Source: Phellopilus nigrolimitatus
Lineage: Eukaryota; Basidiomycota; Agaricomycetes; Hymenochaetales; Hymenochaetaceae
Length of the DNA stretch: 64,000 nucleotides
Direction: 5' to 3'
NCBI GenBank assembly: GCA_021029095.1
Contig: JAJOHG010000121.1
Coordinates: forward strand, 1 to 64,000
Position 1 is the first letter of the stretch. Each line of letters begins with the position of its first letter. This document shows positions 34,803 to 47,084 of the stretch, one piece after another. A program made the position numbers and the translations under genes. Under the pieces are notes generated by a model. It saw only the letters and a program-made list of their open reading frames with translations, did no database searches and was not told the origin of the DNA.

Positions 34803-36124
34803 TCAGCCCCACCGGGCTCCTGATTTTCCGTTAGTGTTTGGATATGGTGCGAAGCGACTTCTCCTGTTTGCATCACCCCCAGCAGAAAGATATTTATTCG
34901 CAGCTGCTCCAGCACCTCTTGCGAGAGATGAAGACGACGCCACGACAGCATTCCTTGAGGTTGCGGATGAGGTGAAATCAATGCGCGCACGCTTCCCTGC
35001 TGTTTGGGCGACCGCTTGCTTTTCCTCGCGCTTCTTCTGCTGTTCGGCTATATAGTATTGGCGTGTATATAGACGCCCACAGGCCAATGGCAACAAGTAG
35101 AAATGTAAAGGAAAGGCCGAAGCATCAGCACTACCTTTGAGTAAACAAAGATGCGACGAACCGATGTGCTCTGCATACCACTCCTCCTTCACGTCCGTCG
35201 GGTTCCATATTTCCTCAGGGAAATTTGTCGCGCGTTCGTTGACATCGACAAACTCAACGAGCTTCGCGTAAAGGTGGGGGTTACGGAACGCGCGGTTCGC
35301 CATAAGCGAGTCGTTGAAGTGACGTGGAGAGTCAGGATCGCACTTGAGCTCATGAAATTTTGCGAGCTTGGCCTGCGCAATGGGCGGTCTCGGTCTCTGT
35401 CATGCAAACTAAGACCGACGACCGACGACGCACCTCAAGCTCAGGATCGCATTCCTCATCCGGCTCCGGCGGAATGCCCCAGTCCAGCATATCGGGAATC
35501 GACGGCGGACGTAGTAGTGCGCGTATCCTCGTTAACTCATCTTGCTCGCTCCTCTGCTCCGGGCTGTGGCTTCTTGGCGGCGTCGTTCCACACGAGGAAG
35601 CTTGGACAGAAAAAGAGGTGGCGGCTGTGTTCGATGCACCGATCGCAATTGTGCTACCCGCGTCCTTTGCGATGGAGGCCTCGGTCAATGGCGAGTGCCG
35701 CCGGGTGTTCAATTTGCGGTTCGGGGGTTTGCGTACGACAGCTCCGGCGAGCTGCTGATTTGTGCGAGTTGATGATGAACTCGGCGTCAAACCTGATGAG
35801 ACATCTCAAATTAGGTTTCCATGCAGAAAACGGAATTATGTTCAGACGTACGTTCTGCTGAAGCGTGAGCAGCTTGGTTAAACTTGTGGTCCTGGCGCAG
35901 ACGGAAAGAAAGTCCCAGAAAGAGGGAAACGGGCGGAGATAACGCTGGCGATAATGACTCTCACATTGACTGTGCTGTTCCGTAGCCGATGTCTCGACAA
36001 GGAGGCGGCATTTTTATCTTCAGACTCGCTCGTCGAATCGTCGTCGTATGCGACCAGGCCTGTAATGGGGCGATTGCCGTCAGCGTTGACAGGATGGCTG
36101 GTTGACAAACTGCTCACCGTTCAT
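34803..36124 (-). CDS. HCNGP/SAP30BP-like protein, 318 aa, six exons
   Basis: A nuclear protein family linked to transcription and splicing control. Exons on the minus strand: 36118-36124, 35965-36059, 35852-35891, 35434-35792, 35162-35372, 34803-35047; total 957 nt, all phases consistent, all introns GT-AG. The first exon has only seven coding bases (ATGAACG) and splices to give [17 protein letters not shown], the family's typical start. Next comes a Ser-rich linker, then [50 protein letters not shown] and [20 protein letters not shown], the HCNGP domain core. The tail is basic ([10 protein letters not shown]) and Ser/Ala-rich. All hallmark blocks are intact, so this is very probably a functional housekeeping gene. 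Confidence 0.92.
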
Positions 36125-37118
36125 AGTAAAAGATACCCCGGTTTCTCGATTCAGGTAGCCCGTAAGATGTTCTGTCCCGCTATTAGGATGTCGACTACAA
36201 TTTCAGCTATGCCTTCGTCACTGCTGTACATGTGTCGAGGAAGTCCGCGGGTTACTCATGTCACAAACTGTCACGCATGACATGTACATCTCTTCAGCCT
36301 CTAGATTTCGTACTTCCACTCATTTCTATCTTTTTGAAACCTTCTCTGCCTCAGACTCCAAGAAACTGTGCTATTGATTCTATTGGACCTCTTCTTGGGA
36401 AAAGGGACATCGCCATCTGTTCAGACGACAAAAGACTCATAGCTGCACACTTGCTCTTCATTTCGCCATGACCATAATCCGCACTGATCTTCAAGCTACA
36501 AGCTTCAAGTCCTCCATGCGGTCGAGAGCTTGACTCCGATATCTGAGGTTAAATTTTGTTGACCTATACCGTAAATCAGGCCGTGATCCGTGTCATCCCA
36601 TGCACGCGAGCGTATAAATTCACAGGTTCATATAACTGAGGAGTCTTGAAACCCGTACATAACTACTGGATCTGACTCGCTGGTGTATTTCTTGCTCTGT
36701 CGGAGCTGGTCTCAAGAGGTCGTGGTATGTTTGTTTTTTTCGACATTTTTTGCAAACTTCTGTGGAGATGTTGTCTATAACACAGGAGACCTTATACGTA
36801 TCTACTCACCTTAACATCCAAGGAGTGGTAAACTTCTCCCTTCAACGGTCTCATGCGTTGAAATTGCGTCGAAGCGGTGAGCGTCAAGAGTTCGGTGTGG
36901 CAATGTCGCTCTTAATCGCCGGCAAGCCCGAACATATTATGCCTTAGCTTAAGCTCGGGCTTCTCGGACTGACTGTGTTCGAGTTCGCTCAAATAGCGCA
37001 GTGTAACCCAATCGTCCTTGTCGGAGCCGTGCTCAAAATTAGGCAAATCCTACGGCGAGCCCATTGGCTTCGACTCTGGCTTGTGCGTCTTCCTGCTCTA
37101 AATATGAATTTAGATTAT
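36125..37118. other. No gene recognised
   Basis: Upstream region of HCNGP and of the cupredoxin pseudogene; only short frames. Confidence 0.4.
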
Positions 37119-38267
37119 TTCTTGCCGACAACATTATAGTATACCCGTTCCTGCACCCGACTCGAATTTTCCGACCTTCGAAATCACCGTGAACGACACG
37201 AAGCCAATCTGAGGCTACTGCACAGTTCAATCCGCCGAACGCATCACACTGCCAGCCCGGCATGATATTCGCAATAAATGCGGCCACGTCCGAAAATAAC
37301 ACATTCTCCACCTTCCTCGCCAACGCAAAGGCGTCCACCGTACAGAACACTAGTTCAACCTCATCCTCGTCTTTGTCGCCACCTCAACCTCGGCATCTTG
37401 GTCCGGCGCGCCCGCGTCGACGAGCGCTGCGTACCCAGCTACTCATACGATCGTTGCCGGCGGGAATGCCGGCTTCACCTACAGTCCGCCGAACATCACT
37501 GCCAACGTGGGCGATAAAGTAAGTGACAATATACATGTATAATCGTGACAAAGCTCATACCACGTTTTCCAGGTATTCTTCTCGTTCAGGCAAAAAAACC
37601 ACACAGTCACCCAAACATCGTTCGATCCGCCATGCCACGAAATCGCCGACTCTTCTAACCCGCTGGTCCACGGATTCGATTCTGGCTTCATGGTGTCGCC
37701 CCGAACTCCATGAACTTCCCGAACTTCACCATTGTCGTAAACGACACGAAGCCGATATGGGGCTACTGTCGCCAGCGGACCGCAAACTTCAGCCACTGCG
37801 GCTTCGGCATGATCTTCTCAATCAATGCAAACCCGCATACGGAGAAGTCGTTTGATGCGTTCCGGCAGCTCGCCGTGCACCAGAACGGCTCAGGTTATAT
37901 GGATCCGTTCGGTAACATCATTACGTCATCCGCGACTGCGTATGGCTCTGCGTCCGGGTCTGGCTCTAAGAACGCACAGGGCCTCGACACACTCAGCCCG
38001 GATGGCACAGAATCTGGCTCTTGGTACGATAAGCTGAACATACTTTTGGACACCTATGCACCGGTAGCACTCGGGTTTCTGGGCGGCACGCTTGTGCTGC
38101 TACTCGCAGTGCTCGTCATCGGCATAATGCTTCGCAGGCACTCATCTCAAGCCGCCGCACGCAGCGTTAACCCAAGTTACCGTCCTGTCCCGCTCGATAT
38201 GCCGTCTTCGAAAATAATGTTTGACGGTTCACATGATTATGAGGAGCCACGCTACAGCGACCGATAA
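37119..38267 (+). pseudogene. Two-domain cupredoxin membrane protein, frameshifted
   Basis: Resembles fungal extracellular cupredoxin-like proteins with a Ser-rich linker and a C-terminal membrane span. First domain remnant: FPTFEITVNDTKPI, then a stop where Trp is expected, GYC, and out of frame HCQPGMIFAINA. Linker: Ser/Thr-rich. Second domain: HTIVAGGNAGFTYSPPNITA, an intron at 37519-37571, VFFSFRQKNHTVTQTSFDPP, HGFDSGFM, a frameshift near 37700, FPNFTIVVNDTKPIWGYCRQ and HCGFGMIFSIN. The membrane segment ALGFLGGTLVLLLAVLVIGI ends in a basic tail. One stop and at least three frameshifts make it non-functional unless they are sequence errors. Confidence 0.75.
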
Positions 38268-38549
38268 CATACCGTATAAATATCTACTTCTGTGTGATCG
38301 TCTTCGACAAGTGGGGACGGAATACATTATGCTCTATAATTGCGTATCCTTTATTTTTTCTTCTTTCTTTCTTGTAAGCGGACAATAAAGACGATACGTG
38401 ACACGAGTTAGAAGTTATCTTTAAATCTGTGTCATCGACATAGGATTTTGTCAATGTAAACATCAGTTTACTTTGTATCTGAGCATTTAGATTGGCATCC
38501 ATAGATAATACTTGACGAGTTGTCTACGCATGATGAGACGAAGTAATTA
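38268..38549. other. Short intergenic region
   Basis: AT-rich DNA between the cupredoxin relic and the F-box relic; nothing recognised. Confidence 0.4.
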
Positions 38550-40024
38550 CTATTCGGTAGCTTGTTGCACAAAGCTAGCTCCGAACTTCTTTAAAGGCAA
38601 TTCCTCCAGAGCAGTCATAATATCCTGGGGAATATATCCGCAGTCGAAAATGTAGAGAGTTTCCAGCCGCGTCTTCTCGAACAGCAAGACATTCATACTG
38701 ACAGACCTCAGTAAATTCACAAAATCGAATATATCACAAGAAACAAGGGCAAGGAACTCAAGTCCCATCAGTGCATGCAGTGCTTGCGCATGATGAGTGT
38801 ACCGTCCCTCGAGGAACGGTTGTATGAGTTCTTCACCAAGGGAGCAATTCTCAAGGGTCAGATGCTTAACGCCCCTGCACACCGCAAGACAACCGAGTAA
38901 ATCGAGACTATGGCAGTCCATATTGTTGAGTGCAATGATGCGGAGCGGCGGGGTAGAGCGGCGGAGGAATTGTAGAAGGTGGTCCCAAGTACGCTCCACT
39001 GGGAAATTGGGAGCGGGGAGCAGTCCGTCAAGCTCAAGTTGTTGTAATGCGGGTGCAATGATCGAGTCGAGCAGAGGTCCAATATCCACAACGTCTTGCC
39101 ACACGAGCAAGAGCGTACGCAGACTATAGAGCGTATTAATCGTTTCGACATCCGCACCCGCGGAGCGGCCCAGTCTCATCGCGCAGTGCTCAAGGCGTGG
39201 AAAATTCGAGAGTACGATCTGGCACTCTTCGACTGAAAAGAGGACATGATTATAGGTGTCTCGCAAATCAAGATGTGTGAGGTATGGTCCGAGGTTGACA
39301 TGACCTTCTAAGCCGTAAACAATATTTGCACATTTGTTGATATTAATCTGCACAGAGCCTGGAAATGGACGATCGGAACAGGCAGATGGATTCGCCCAGG
39401 AGTATTTCTCAGAAACACAGTGAAATCTGACACCCCGCGATGCAGTCGTGACAAGAGCAGCCCTTAGTTCCATACTTTCTGAAGCAATCGATGCCTTGTT
39501 CTCAACTGCCGTACTGATGAAGCTTTTTACGGAGCGAAGAATGTTTTCAGGTGATTGAAGGCGAGGATGTTCGTGGAAGTCAATGTCGACAACAAGCGGA
39601 CAATTCTGAGCACGAGCTTGAGCAGCTGAGAAGGCTTGTCTAGACAGCCAATATAATACGAATCAACGGCCAGTCTCAAGCGCGTCCAGAGATGCGGAGA
39701 GTGCAAGGCTACTTCACGCCAGTACGAGCAGACATGACTTAGATCCAGCACGGAATACGGAGGCGCTCGAAAGTTTCGATTCTCATATGTAGGGCAGCAC
39801 CATGAGAATACCTCTGCTAGGAGCTCATGAGGAAGGCTTCTGATGAGCTTACCAAGTTTGCTTCTGTTTGAATCCCGATTAAAAGGTGTGCCTCTTTCCA
39901 CATCTCCGATGGTTCGGCTGTATGTTGAATTTGAGGCATCTTTGTGCGCGTTGAATTGCCATTTAGGCTGGAGCATGCAATTTGCACTGCGGAGGCTCTT
40001 TAAAACAATGAAAAGAGCATGCAA
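38550..40024 (-). pseudogene. F-box protein with leucine-rich C-terminus, one frameshift
   Basis: Paralogue of the gene at 40757. The N-terminal part has LIRSLPHELLAEVFSWCCP and VLDLSHVCSYWREVALHSPH with LWTRLRLAV, a basidiomycete F-box. Between YYIGCLDK and FSAAQARAQNCPLVVDIDFH (about 39640) the frame changes by one base; the neighbouring paralogue reads through the equivalent place without a break. The rest (HLDLRDTYNHVLF, EECQIVLSNFPRLEHCAMRL, WDHLLQFLRRSTPPLR) aligns with the paralogue to the end. Such proteins act as substrate receptors of SCF ubiquitin ligases. With a single lesion, recent loss or an assembly error are both possible. Confidence 0.8.
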
Positions 40025-40756
40025 CTTTATAAATGGTCACTTACAACAAAGAGCGTAGGAGATTTGAAATAAACGAGTGTGGCGCCCTCCAGGGAGCGAG
40101 TTAAAGTCTGTACAAAGCATATGGAAAAGTCAGCCTGCGAATGCGGAGAAGCTGCCGACTAGGTGAGAGCACAAACCAGTGAGTTGATGTGGCAACTGCA
40201 GAAGCTCCTCCCGTTACTTATGCCATCGATATCTTCTCGGGCAGCAAAGTGAACGAAGTACTGCCTTTTATGGGCTTTTATATTTCTAATTTCTGCACTT
40301 TTATTATATTTTATTACATCATGCGTAAATAAACGTCACGTGCCTAGCCCATCAACTATATTTTCACTTTTCACTTTATTATTAAAAAGAATATTATAAA
40401 TCAGGAATACATCTCGTGACGGGAGTCACGGGACGTGTGTATGTGGCCTCAGGTATCTTTGCTTCTCTCGAAATCCGTCGCTGTTTACACATGTCTTTGC
40501 TCCGAACCGCTCACCTTTGCTTTTTAGAAGACAATATCAGATAATAATAGTTTTAGCGTTTATTGCAATGCACCATCACTGTTATGCGTATAAAAAAACA
40601 GCGTTTTCAATACTCCGGAAACAACTCTCCCGTTGTTACCCTTTCTCTTAGCTTCTCACACTCATTCATTCATTCCATACAGCCTATACGAGTTTCATAC
40701 AATCCCCTCATTATCCTATTTCAGAAACAACACGCTCCTTACTTCACTGGTTTTGC
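40025..40756. promoter_or_regulatory. Shared divergent upstream region of the two F-box paralogues
   Basis: Head-to-head arrangement of the two paralogues leaves 732 bp. It is AT-rich, with several ATTATAAA-like words (40390-40400) but no clearly assignable TATA box. Confidence 0.35.
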
Positions 40757-42166
40757 ATGAATCGCGAGTCAGACGGTCATAACAGAACACTGGCATTTTT
40801 TCAAAAAGCAGCTGAACAAAAAAGCGAAGATGCAGCCATGTCATATTCTACAAGTTCTATAAGAACTCCATCCGTACGTTCCATGGGTGAGATACTCTCA
40901 ACCCTTCCCGAAGAGATCTTAAGTGAAATATTCTACTGGGTCTGCCCGACATTTGACGACCGTTTTTCGAGGGAGCCGATGTCCGCCTTGGTTCTCAGCC
41001 ACGTCTGCCGCCTATGGCGTGAAGTCGCCTTCACCACGCCCAAAATCTGGACGTGCGCAAACCTCAAAGCGCCGCGGCAGTCCATCGCGTCTCCCGTGGC
41101 GCTGACGAAGCTGTGGATCTCCAACTCGAAAAGTTGCCCGCTGGTCATCGACCTCGACCTTTCGCAGTTCGCGTCGTATAAGAAGCCGGACTCCGTCCTC
41201 CCGACTGTCAAGGAGTTGACTGCTCTCGCTGCGCAGGCGAAGCCGTCGCTCCTGTCGACGGACACGATACCGCTCACCGTGACCGTGCAGCCATCCGTCC
41301 ACGTCAAATTCCCCCACCTAGTTGAAGAATACTACTGGTCCAGGGATGAGATCGGGAAATACGCCCGGAGCACGCTGCAGCTGCGTATTTTGACGAAGCC
41401 ATGTTTCTCTCTCGGCATGGAGGGCCACAAGGACTTCGCGCCGTACCTCGTGCACCTCGATCTTCGCGACCACGAAAACCGTATTGGCCTGACTACGGAC
41501 GAGTGCCTCGGCATGATGAGGTTCTACGGCAACCTGCGGCATGTGGCTCTCCGGATAGAGCACACATCTGACGACACGCATGCGACACATACGCTTGCCA
41601 ACCTGAAGACGCTTTGTCTGTCGTGGAAAGATGCGGGAAGCCCTGCGCCCGTGCTCGACTGCCTGCACGCGCCGAACCTGGAGTGTCTCGAGCTCAATGG
41701 TGTTCTTGCGCCGGCGGACTTCACGTTTGGCGGCCGATGGGACCATCTCCTGAATTTCCTCGCGCGTTCCGCGCCGCCGCTCCGCTCACTAGACCTCTAC
41801 AAGCTTCGCTGTGACGACATAGACATCCTCGCATGTTTGGCGTGCTGCAACGGCATAGAGCGCCTGTGGCTCCAAGAATGTACCATAGACGAGCTCCTGG
41901 TGAGTGAGTTTCTCGTTGGGCGCCATCTCCGCGTCGAGGAAGCACAGCATAATCCATGGTCGCTCAGAACTCTTGGGCTTGTGCGCTGTGCTGGTTTCGA
42001 TGCAAAGCGCTTCTTCAGGGAGTTCTGTCTCTCCGGGCTTGTGTGGCAAGGCAACAAGCTGGATGACTTGTACATCTCCGACTGCAACGTTCACGAAGGT
42101 ATTCCGAAGACGCTGCACCTTCTCAGAACGCGATTTGAGACAGGAGAGTACGATTCCCTGGCCTGA
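40757..42166 (+). CDS. F-box protein, 469 aa
   Basis: An intact intronless frame. The first ATG (40757) gives a 27-residue extension before MSYSTSSIRTPS at 40838; either could be used. The F-box is at about residues 44-100: ILSTLPEEILSEIFYWVCP, ALVLSHVCRLWREVAFTTPK, IWTCANLK. The remainder is a leucine-rich-repeat-like region (HLDLRDHENRIGL, LRHVALRIEH, WDHLLNFLARSAPPLRSLDL, LRTLGLVRCAGFD). This is the architecture of the large agaricomycete F-box family, presumed substrate adaptors of SCF ubiquitin ligases. It lies head-to-head with a frameshifted paralogue, suggesting a local inverted duplication. Confidence 0.88.
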   Translation: MNRESDGHNRTLAFFQKAAEQKSEDAAMSYSTSSIRTPSVRSMGEILSTLPEEILSEIFYWVCPTFDDRFSREPMSALVLSHVCRLWREVAFTTPKIWTCANLKAPRQSIASPVALTKLWISNSKSCPLVIDLDLSQFASYKKPDSVLPTVKELTALAAQAKPSLLSTDTIPLTVTVQPSVHVKFPHLVEEYYWSRDEIGKYARSTLQLRILTKPCFSLGMEGHKDFAPYLVHLDLRDHENRIGLTTDECLGMMRFYGNLRHVALRIEHTSDDTHATHTLANLKTLCLSWKDAGSPAPVLDCLHAPNLECLELNGVLAPADFTFGGRWDHLLNFLARSAPPLRSLDLYKLRCDDIDILACLACCNGIERLWLQECTIDELLVSEFLVGRHLRVEEAQHNPWSLRTLGLVRCAGFDAKRFFREFCLSGLVWQGNKLDDLYISDCNVHEGIPKTLHLLRTRFETGEYDSLA

Positions 42167-42391
42167 CGGTGCGGAGCAGCCGACTTTGCAAGACATTCAA
42201 CCAATATAAATCTGTGAGCGCGTAGCAAAGCGAGGTCCGGCAAAGCACCGCCTCGCAGATTTAGAAAACATTTGGGCCGCAACTGCAAGCTCAGCTACGC
42301 ATCCCGCTGATTTTTCTTCTTGAAGCAGTCTCAAACCAGACGAGGCGCATCACCCGTTGACGGCCGAGCCGTTCTGATCCGTGCACTGCAA

Positions 42392-43200
42392 CTAGACCGC
42401 GCATTTGGGCTCCAGGTCCACCGGCTGGTCGCCCGCATCCCGAAGCTGCGCAGCGACATCGTGCTTTTGGACTGCCGGCGCAGTAAAGTTCCACACTGTC
42501 GTGCCGTTGTCCGCATGCGTCTCATGATCCTAGATAACTCCAGAGTAAACAAGTTTTCCACGAAAGGTCTACCTGAGAGAATAGCCTGCGCCAAAAAAGT
42601 ATTGCTTCCCTGCGCGGATTCATGGAGACTCCTTGAGAAACGTATCCGTGGACTGATTAAGCGTTTCAGCTATGATGATAAAAGGTCGTGTCAGCGTCCT
42701 TTCAAGTAATAAATAGCCAAGAAATTAATAATGAACGCACCAGCATACCACGGTGCCGCTCTGCGCCTGTCTGCTCCAGCATCTAGCAGGGTCTATCGAG
42801 TCGCTCGTCCAGTCCGCAATCATTCCCCAGCGGAACGGTGAGATACTCATCCCGACGACCTGGTCCTGGTTTATGGCGATGCTTTCCTCGTTCTTCAGGA
42901 CGTCCAGTCAGAGTCTTTGGTGGCGGAAAGCGGCAGGTCCAAGAGTAATTATAATCAGTTTCCGTTGTGATGTGTAAAATCTAGCAGTAGCGGGCACATA
43001 CGTTTGTGCCAATAAGCAGCGACGACTCGATAAACGCCCACGCGGTGAAATGAGAGTTGGGCTCGTCGGCAATCATATCGCTATTATTACTAAGAGAGCG
43101 TGCTGTATGTACAGTTTCGGTGACTGAGTTTCCCACGATGTCTAGGTCAAGCAATCCACGCTCTCCACGGACCAATAGAGGATTTACGCACTGTTGTAGC
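42392..43200 (-). pseudogene. GH27 alpha-galactosidase, 3' part, degraded
   Basis: Minus-strand blocks match the end of the catalytic barrel and the C-terminal domain of GH27 enzymes: LLDLDIVGNSV (GWNDLDMLEVGN region), NSHFTAWAFIESSLLIGTN, an intron with GTATGT donor near 43005, VLKNEESIAINQDQVVGMSI, SPFRWG, DWTSDSIDPARCWSRQAQSG, and finally DNGTTVWNFTAPAVQKHDVA and DAGDQPVDLEPKCAV before the stop at 42392. A frameshift lies before VLKNEE, the region between GTVVC and DNGTT is disrupted, and the N-terminal half with the catalytic Asp nucleophile is absent. A second partial copy lies inverted at 47640-48464. Confidence 0.8.
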
Positions 43201-43371
43201 CCATGACTAGATTATGTCCGTGTTAGATATGTAGATTGTATGAGCACCTCTAGTTAGGTGTTCTTGCACTATCTCACGATTAATCGGCCTCGAGGGGTGT
43301 GTCTCTCCTATCTTATCCCTCCTTTCCTTTCCTTACTGATTATCATTGTTTTGATGAACTGCGCGGGGCCA

Positions 43372-44165
43372 GCGCATACCAGCTCGGAAACTCCATTGGC
43401 GTGCTGCGCCAGTACCGCGTGCTCGTGCACGAGCTGAACAGGCTCGACGTGCTTGCGGACCTCTCGCACGTGTCCGACGCGACCGCCGCGCAGGCGCTCG
43501 CCATCGCGCATGCGAACGGCGCGCCCGTGTTATGGAGCCACTCCTCCGCGCGCGCCATTCACAGCATGTCGCGCAACGTGCCCGACGCGCTCCTCAAGCA
43601 GCTCGGCGCGCCGGAGAAGTACCACACCGGGCGCGACGGGAAGGGCCGGAACAGGACCGACGGCGTCGTGATGGTCAACTTCGCCCCGTTCTTCGTCGCG
43701 CCCGACGGCGAGGCGACTCTCGAGCGCGTTGCGGACCACGTAGAGCACATTGGGAAGGTAGCGGGCAAGGAGCAGTGGGTGTTTTTGTCTCTCACTGCTT
43801 TGTTGGTATCAGGCTGACCTGATGTGGACAGCGTCGGCTTGGGCAGCGACTTCGACGGCATCGGCAGCGTGCCCGAGGGCCTCGAGGACGTCTCCAAGTA
43901 CCCCGCGCTCGTGCGTCCCGTCTACCTCTTTTCGGCACTCGCATCCCTTACTGATCTCTTACTGGTTTGTGCACACAGATCGCGGAGCTCCACGCGCGCG
44001 GCTGGTCGCGCCGCGAACTTGCGGGGCTCGCGGGCGGGAACCTCCTGCGTGTCTTCGAGGGCGCGGAGCGCGCTGCGCATGTGATGCAGCGTGCCGGTGC
44101 GCGCCCTGCGATGGATCTATGGGAAGCGGCCGGACTTACCGGTGTACAGGGAGGATCTGTAGGTG
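43372..44165 (+). pseudogene. Truncated peptidase M19 dipeptidase copy
   Basis: Begins at AYQLGNSIGVLRQY, then joins directly to [20 protein letters not shown], skipping the exon part with TLTHGCHN that the right arm retains. It continues with [24 protein letters not shown], and [12 protein letters not shown] after a GT-AG intron, then [20 protein letters not shown]. The N-terminal exons with the zinc ligands His and Asp and the membrane anchor are missing, so this copy cannot be active. Confidence 0.85.
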
Positions 44166-44847
44166 GTTTTTGTTTGATGTGTTGCCTGAGTTGGAGCGTG
44201 GTTTGCTGTAAATTAAAGTGTGATCTAGGTGATTATACATAGTATCTTTCTCTTGCTGGTCATCTTGCGGACATTTATCCATTTTTGTAGGTCGTAAAAG
44301 CTTGAGCAGCCTAGAAAATACAAAATGTGAATAGGAATTTCAAATCAAAAAATACTCGCTGCATTAGGGCAGATAACGAAGTTGACGTCTCATGTAGACA
44401 GAAAAGAAAGAAGCATCAAGATATGATAAACAGACGCGCGGATGAACAGGCCTGTTGTACAAAGAACGCGGGCTGTGCGCGCTGGGTGCGGAGTCCAAGC
44501 TCGACACCAAGCCCGCAGTGGCGTGCAGGCTGGGTTGGCGAAGATGTGTGTGAGTCCACTCGTCGCGAGGCTATGTGGAAAACCACAGGTGGCCATAAAG
44601 CAGAGGTGAGGAAGCAAATATTCAGCTTGTCACATGCATGTTCGCGGAAAGCGGCAATTCCGCGTGTCCTCTCTCTGAATCCCACTTTATCTTATTTTAT
44701 GGGGAAACCTCAGCCCATTCGCTGATCATGTATTCTTGGTAGGTAGCAAGGCATAGCTAACATCTACAATGTCTACTATTTTCTCCCCCTTTGTCTCCAT
44801 CATGCTTCAGTTGACATACACGGTCCTGTCTACACCTGCACCAAAAC
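44166..44847. other. Arm DNA between dipeptidase end and family copy E'
   Basis: No gene recognised; the same sequence is mirrored at 49900-50581. Confidence 0.4.
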
Positions 44848-45366
44848 CTAAAGCTCGAGGATAACTTCTGCAGGCTCGTCAGCGCTGGCACGCTTGATTG
44901 CCTCCTCCAACTCTTCCACGCTCACATTGCGCCCAAGAAATGTGTTAACCTTCTTGAGCCATGCTGCATACCACTCCTCAGACTTTCCAATGTCTTCCAT
45001 GATGTCGATATTAAAAGACATGATATCCATCCGGTTCACTTCCTTGCATTTTCTGAACTTGATGGCAGAGTGGAAACGAGCTGTTGTACCAGTGGACAGT
45101 ATGAATTCATTTGATTCCATGCTTCTAATGGTAGTCTGCCGAGCAGCGAGAGTGTCCGATATGAAAAGAGGATAACAAGGTTCGCAAGTAGTAATTATTG
45201 ACATTATTTTGGTTTCTTCTTTCTTGCCCGTGAAGACAAGGTAAACAGAAAAATTGTCGAACTCCTTCAAGGATGACTTCAAAGTTCATAGACATCGACA
45301 TATTGGCCGTAAGCACCTATAAAAAAGTGCAGTGTGAACAAAAGAACTCACTTCTTTGAAATGCAT
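44848..45366 (-). CDS. Unrecognised small-protein family, copy E' (mirror of copy E)
   Basis: Mirror image of 49381-49899 in the left arm of the inverted duplication, with an identical predicted protein (exons 45352-45366 and 44848-45276). Promoter and splice sites are also identical. See copy E for the motif description. Confidence 0.65.
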
Positions 45367-45438
45367 GGTGTTGTATTTGTTGTTGTTGTAACTTGTAAGT
45401 CTGCGTTCTGATGCTCTGGGATACTCACATTGAGCAGG

Positions 45439-45467
45439 TTTATATAGGGCTGCACAATAACATTGCA
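45439..45467 (-). promoter_or_regulatory. Core promoter of copy E'
   Basis: Minus-strand TGCAATGTTA (45467-45458), 11 nt, then TATATAAA; identical to the right-arm copy. Confidence 0.65.
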
Positions 45468-46203
45468 AGGAGTCAAGTTTGCGCTAGGATGACCTTTGTT
45501 GCTCCTTGGAGGAATGAAAATGCACCACTTGTGGTAACCATTGCGGATGAGTAGATACTTGGAGCATGTATCCAGGGCACTCGTTGTCGTGCCGCCAACA
45601 GTTGCTAAATTGCAAGCGCAAAGTAAAGTACAAAAACATCAGTACTAGAGAAGTGCAACCCCGTTACCGGGCTGGATGGCCTTTCCATCCTCCTTGTGGC
45701 GGGAGCAAAATGCAACAGATGGATAATAACTTTGGATGTTTTGTCGCAAAACAGTAAAAGTGTGCAGATAACTTTGCATCCGGAAGAGAAGAAAGGAGAT
45801 CCACCTGAATGATCATAGCAGATTTGACATTCTGCCTCGCATTGCAGTGCAATGGCGATGCATAGGTTTACATTGTACAATGCATAACCCCATTTACTTG
45901 TGTACCATTTTCTATACGATATTCAGCCAGGATTTGTTCTCAAGACCCTCAATTTTGATGCAAAGTTGTCGTTAGATTGTCCATTGGGTTGCATGCCCGG
46001 TTTCCAAGGCTCCTGGCTTTGCACAGAGGTGACTCCCTCGAAACCACTGTATTCAATGTTCCATAGAAATTTATAGAATTTAGCAAAGGAAAGGGAAAGA
46101 GAAGGGTGAGCGATTGCTGTAGTACACTACTTGCGGATACAGAGAAAGACAGGACGGGTATCGGGCTCCGAGGCATGCGAAAAGGCAAGCTGAGCTGAGA
46201 GGT
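45468..46203. other. Arm DNA upstream of copy E'
   Basis: No gene recognised. Mirrored at 48544-49279. Confidence 0.4.
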
Positions 46204-46262
46204 CGACTGTGTCTTCGCGTCCTCTGCTTCTTCCGCTCCGCCTCCCACTCTGTTATTCGTCC

Positions 46263-47084
46263 GTACTCCAATCAAAGAAGGAAATGAGAAAGCTACGAGC
46301 AATACATTGTTCGGCCAACATACTTGAGGACGATTCTCATTTCCCCTGGAAGACAGGATAATATTCAGACGCAATTGCGGCGGTCTTGTCCCCGATATTG
46401 CTTGGTGTGTGCGGTCAAGGCCGCCGGGTGGAATTGTATGCAGGAATGGAGCAGAGGGTTGCCGGGCGAGCGTGGGATGCGTGTGTGTGTGTGTGAACGA
46501 CGGCTGTAAATACTGATTAGTTAGTAAGTATATCATGAAATAACAGAAACAGTCAACTCACCTAATCCGCTCCATTTTCGCGAGCACGGAGAGCAAGGAT
46601 GAGGACCCGTTCGCGGCGTGCACGCAATCTGCGCACCAATACCAAGGCTCCCTTGCTCCCGTTCGCCACCACCGTCGACAAGCGTATCCTCATCGACATC
46701 CCCCATCCCCGCTCTCTCCAATAGCAGATGCGACAAACTGGGTGCGTGAGACTGCACATGCGGGCGAGGAAGTGTGTGCAAGAAAGAGCCGCGGATGTGC
46801 TGATCGCACAGGGAGATAGAGTTGATATAAAACGGTGTCAGCAGGCGCGTTCTGGCTTGCTGCTCTGCTAATTGTGTCTGCGTGCGGCCGGTTTGATTGT
46901 CAACTGAGAGCGCGTCTCGACGCGCCGTCATGAGCGCCGGGCAACTGACGCATGCTAGTTTTGGCCCGCAAAGTGCACAGCGAACTGCGAATGTGCAAGC
47001 GCATAGTGCAACGAGCAGTACGCGAGGATCTGCACCAGCATGTCAGTAAAAGATGCGAAAGAATAGAAAAGAGGGGCATTGTAC
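46263..47084. other. Spacer of the inverted duplication, left half
   Basis: No gene recognised. A GTGTGTGTGTGTG run lies near 46480-46494. A minus-strand frame at 46533-46931 has no family motif. Confidence 0.35.

Larger units (their letters stand above)
43300..46262 (+). repeat. Left arm of a large inverted duplication
   Basis: Reverse complement of 48466-51545. In the inner part (about 43806-46203) the two arms give identical translations in every frame I compared; from 43806 outward to 43300 differences accumulate, and likewise between 46204 and 46262. It carries a truncated dipeptidase and family copy E'. Confidence 0.92.

Noticed and set aside
36060..36117. Start of the HCNGP gene at 36117
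   Set aside because: The codon there is GTG and is the donor of an intron; ATGAACG at 36118-36124 restores [10 protein letters not shown].
42300..42709. 129-codon plus-strand frame
   Set aside because: Antisense to the GH27 C-terminal coding remnant, which has clear family motifs.
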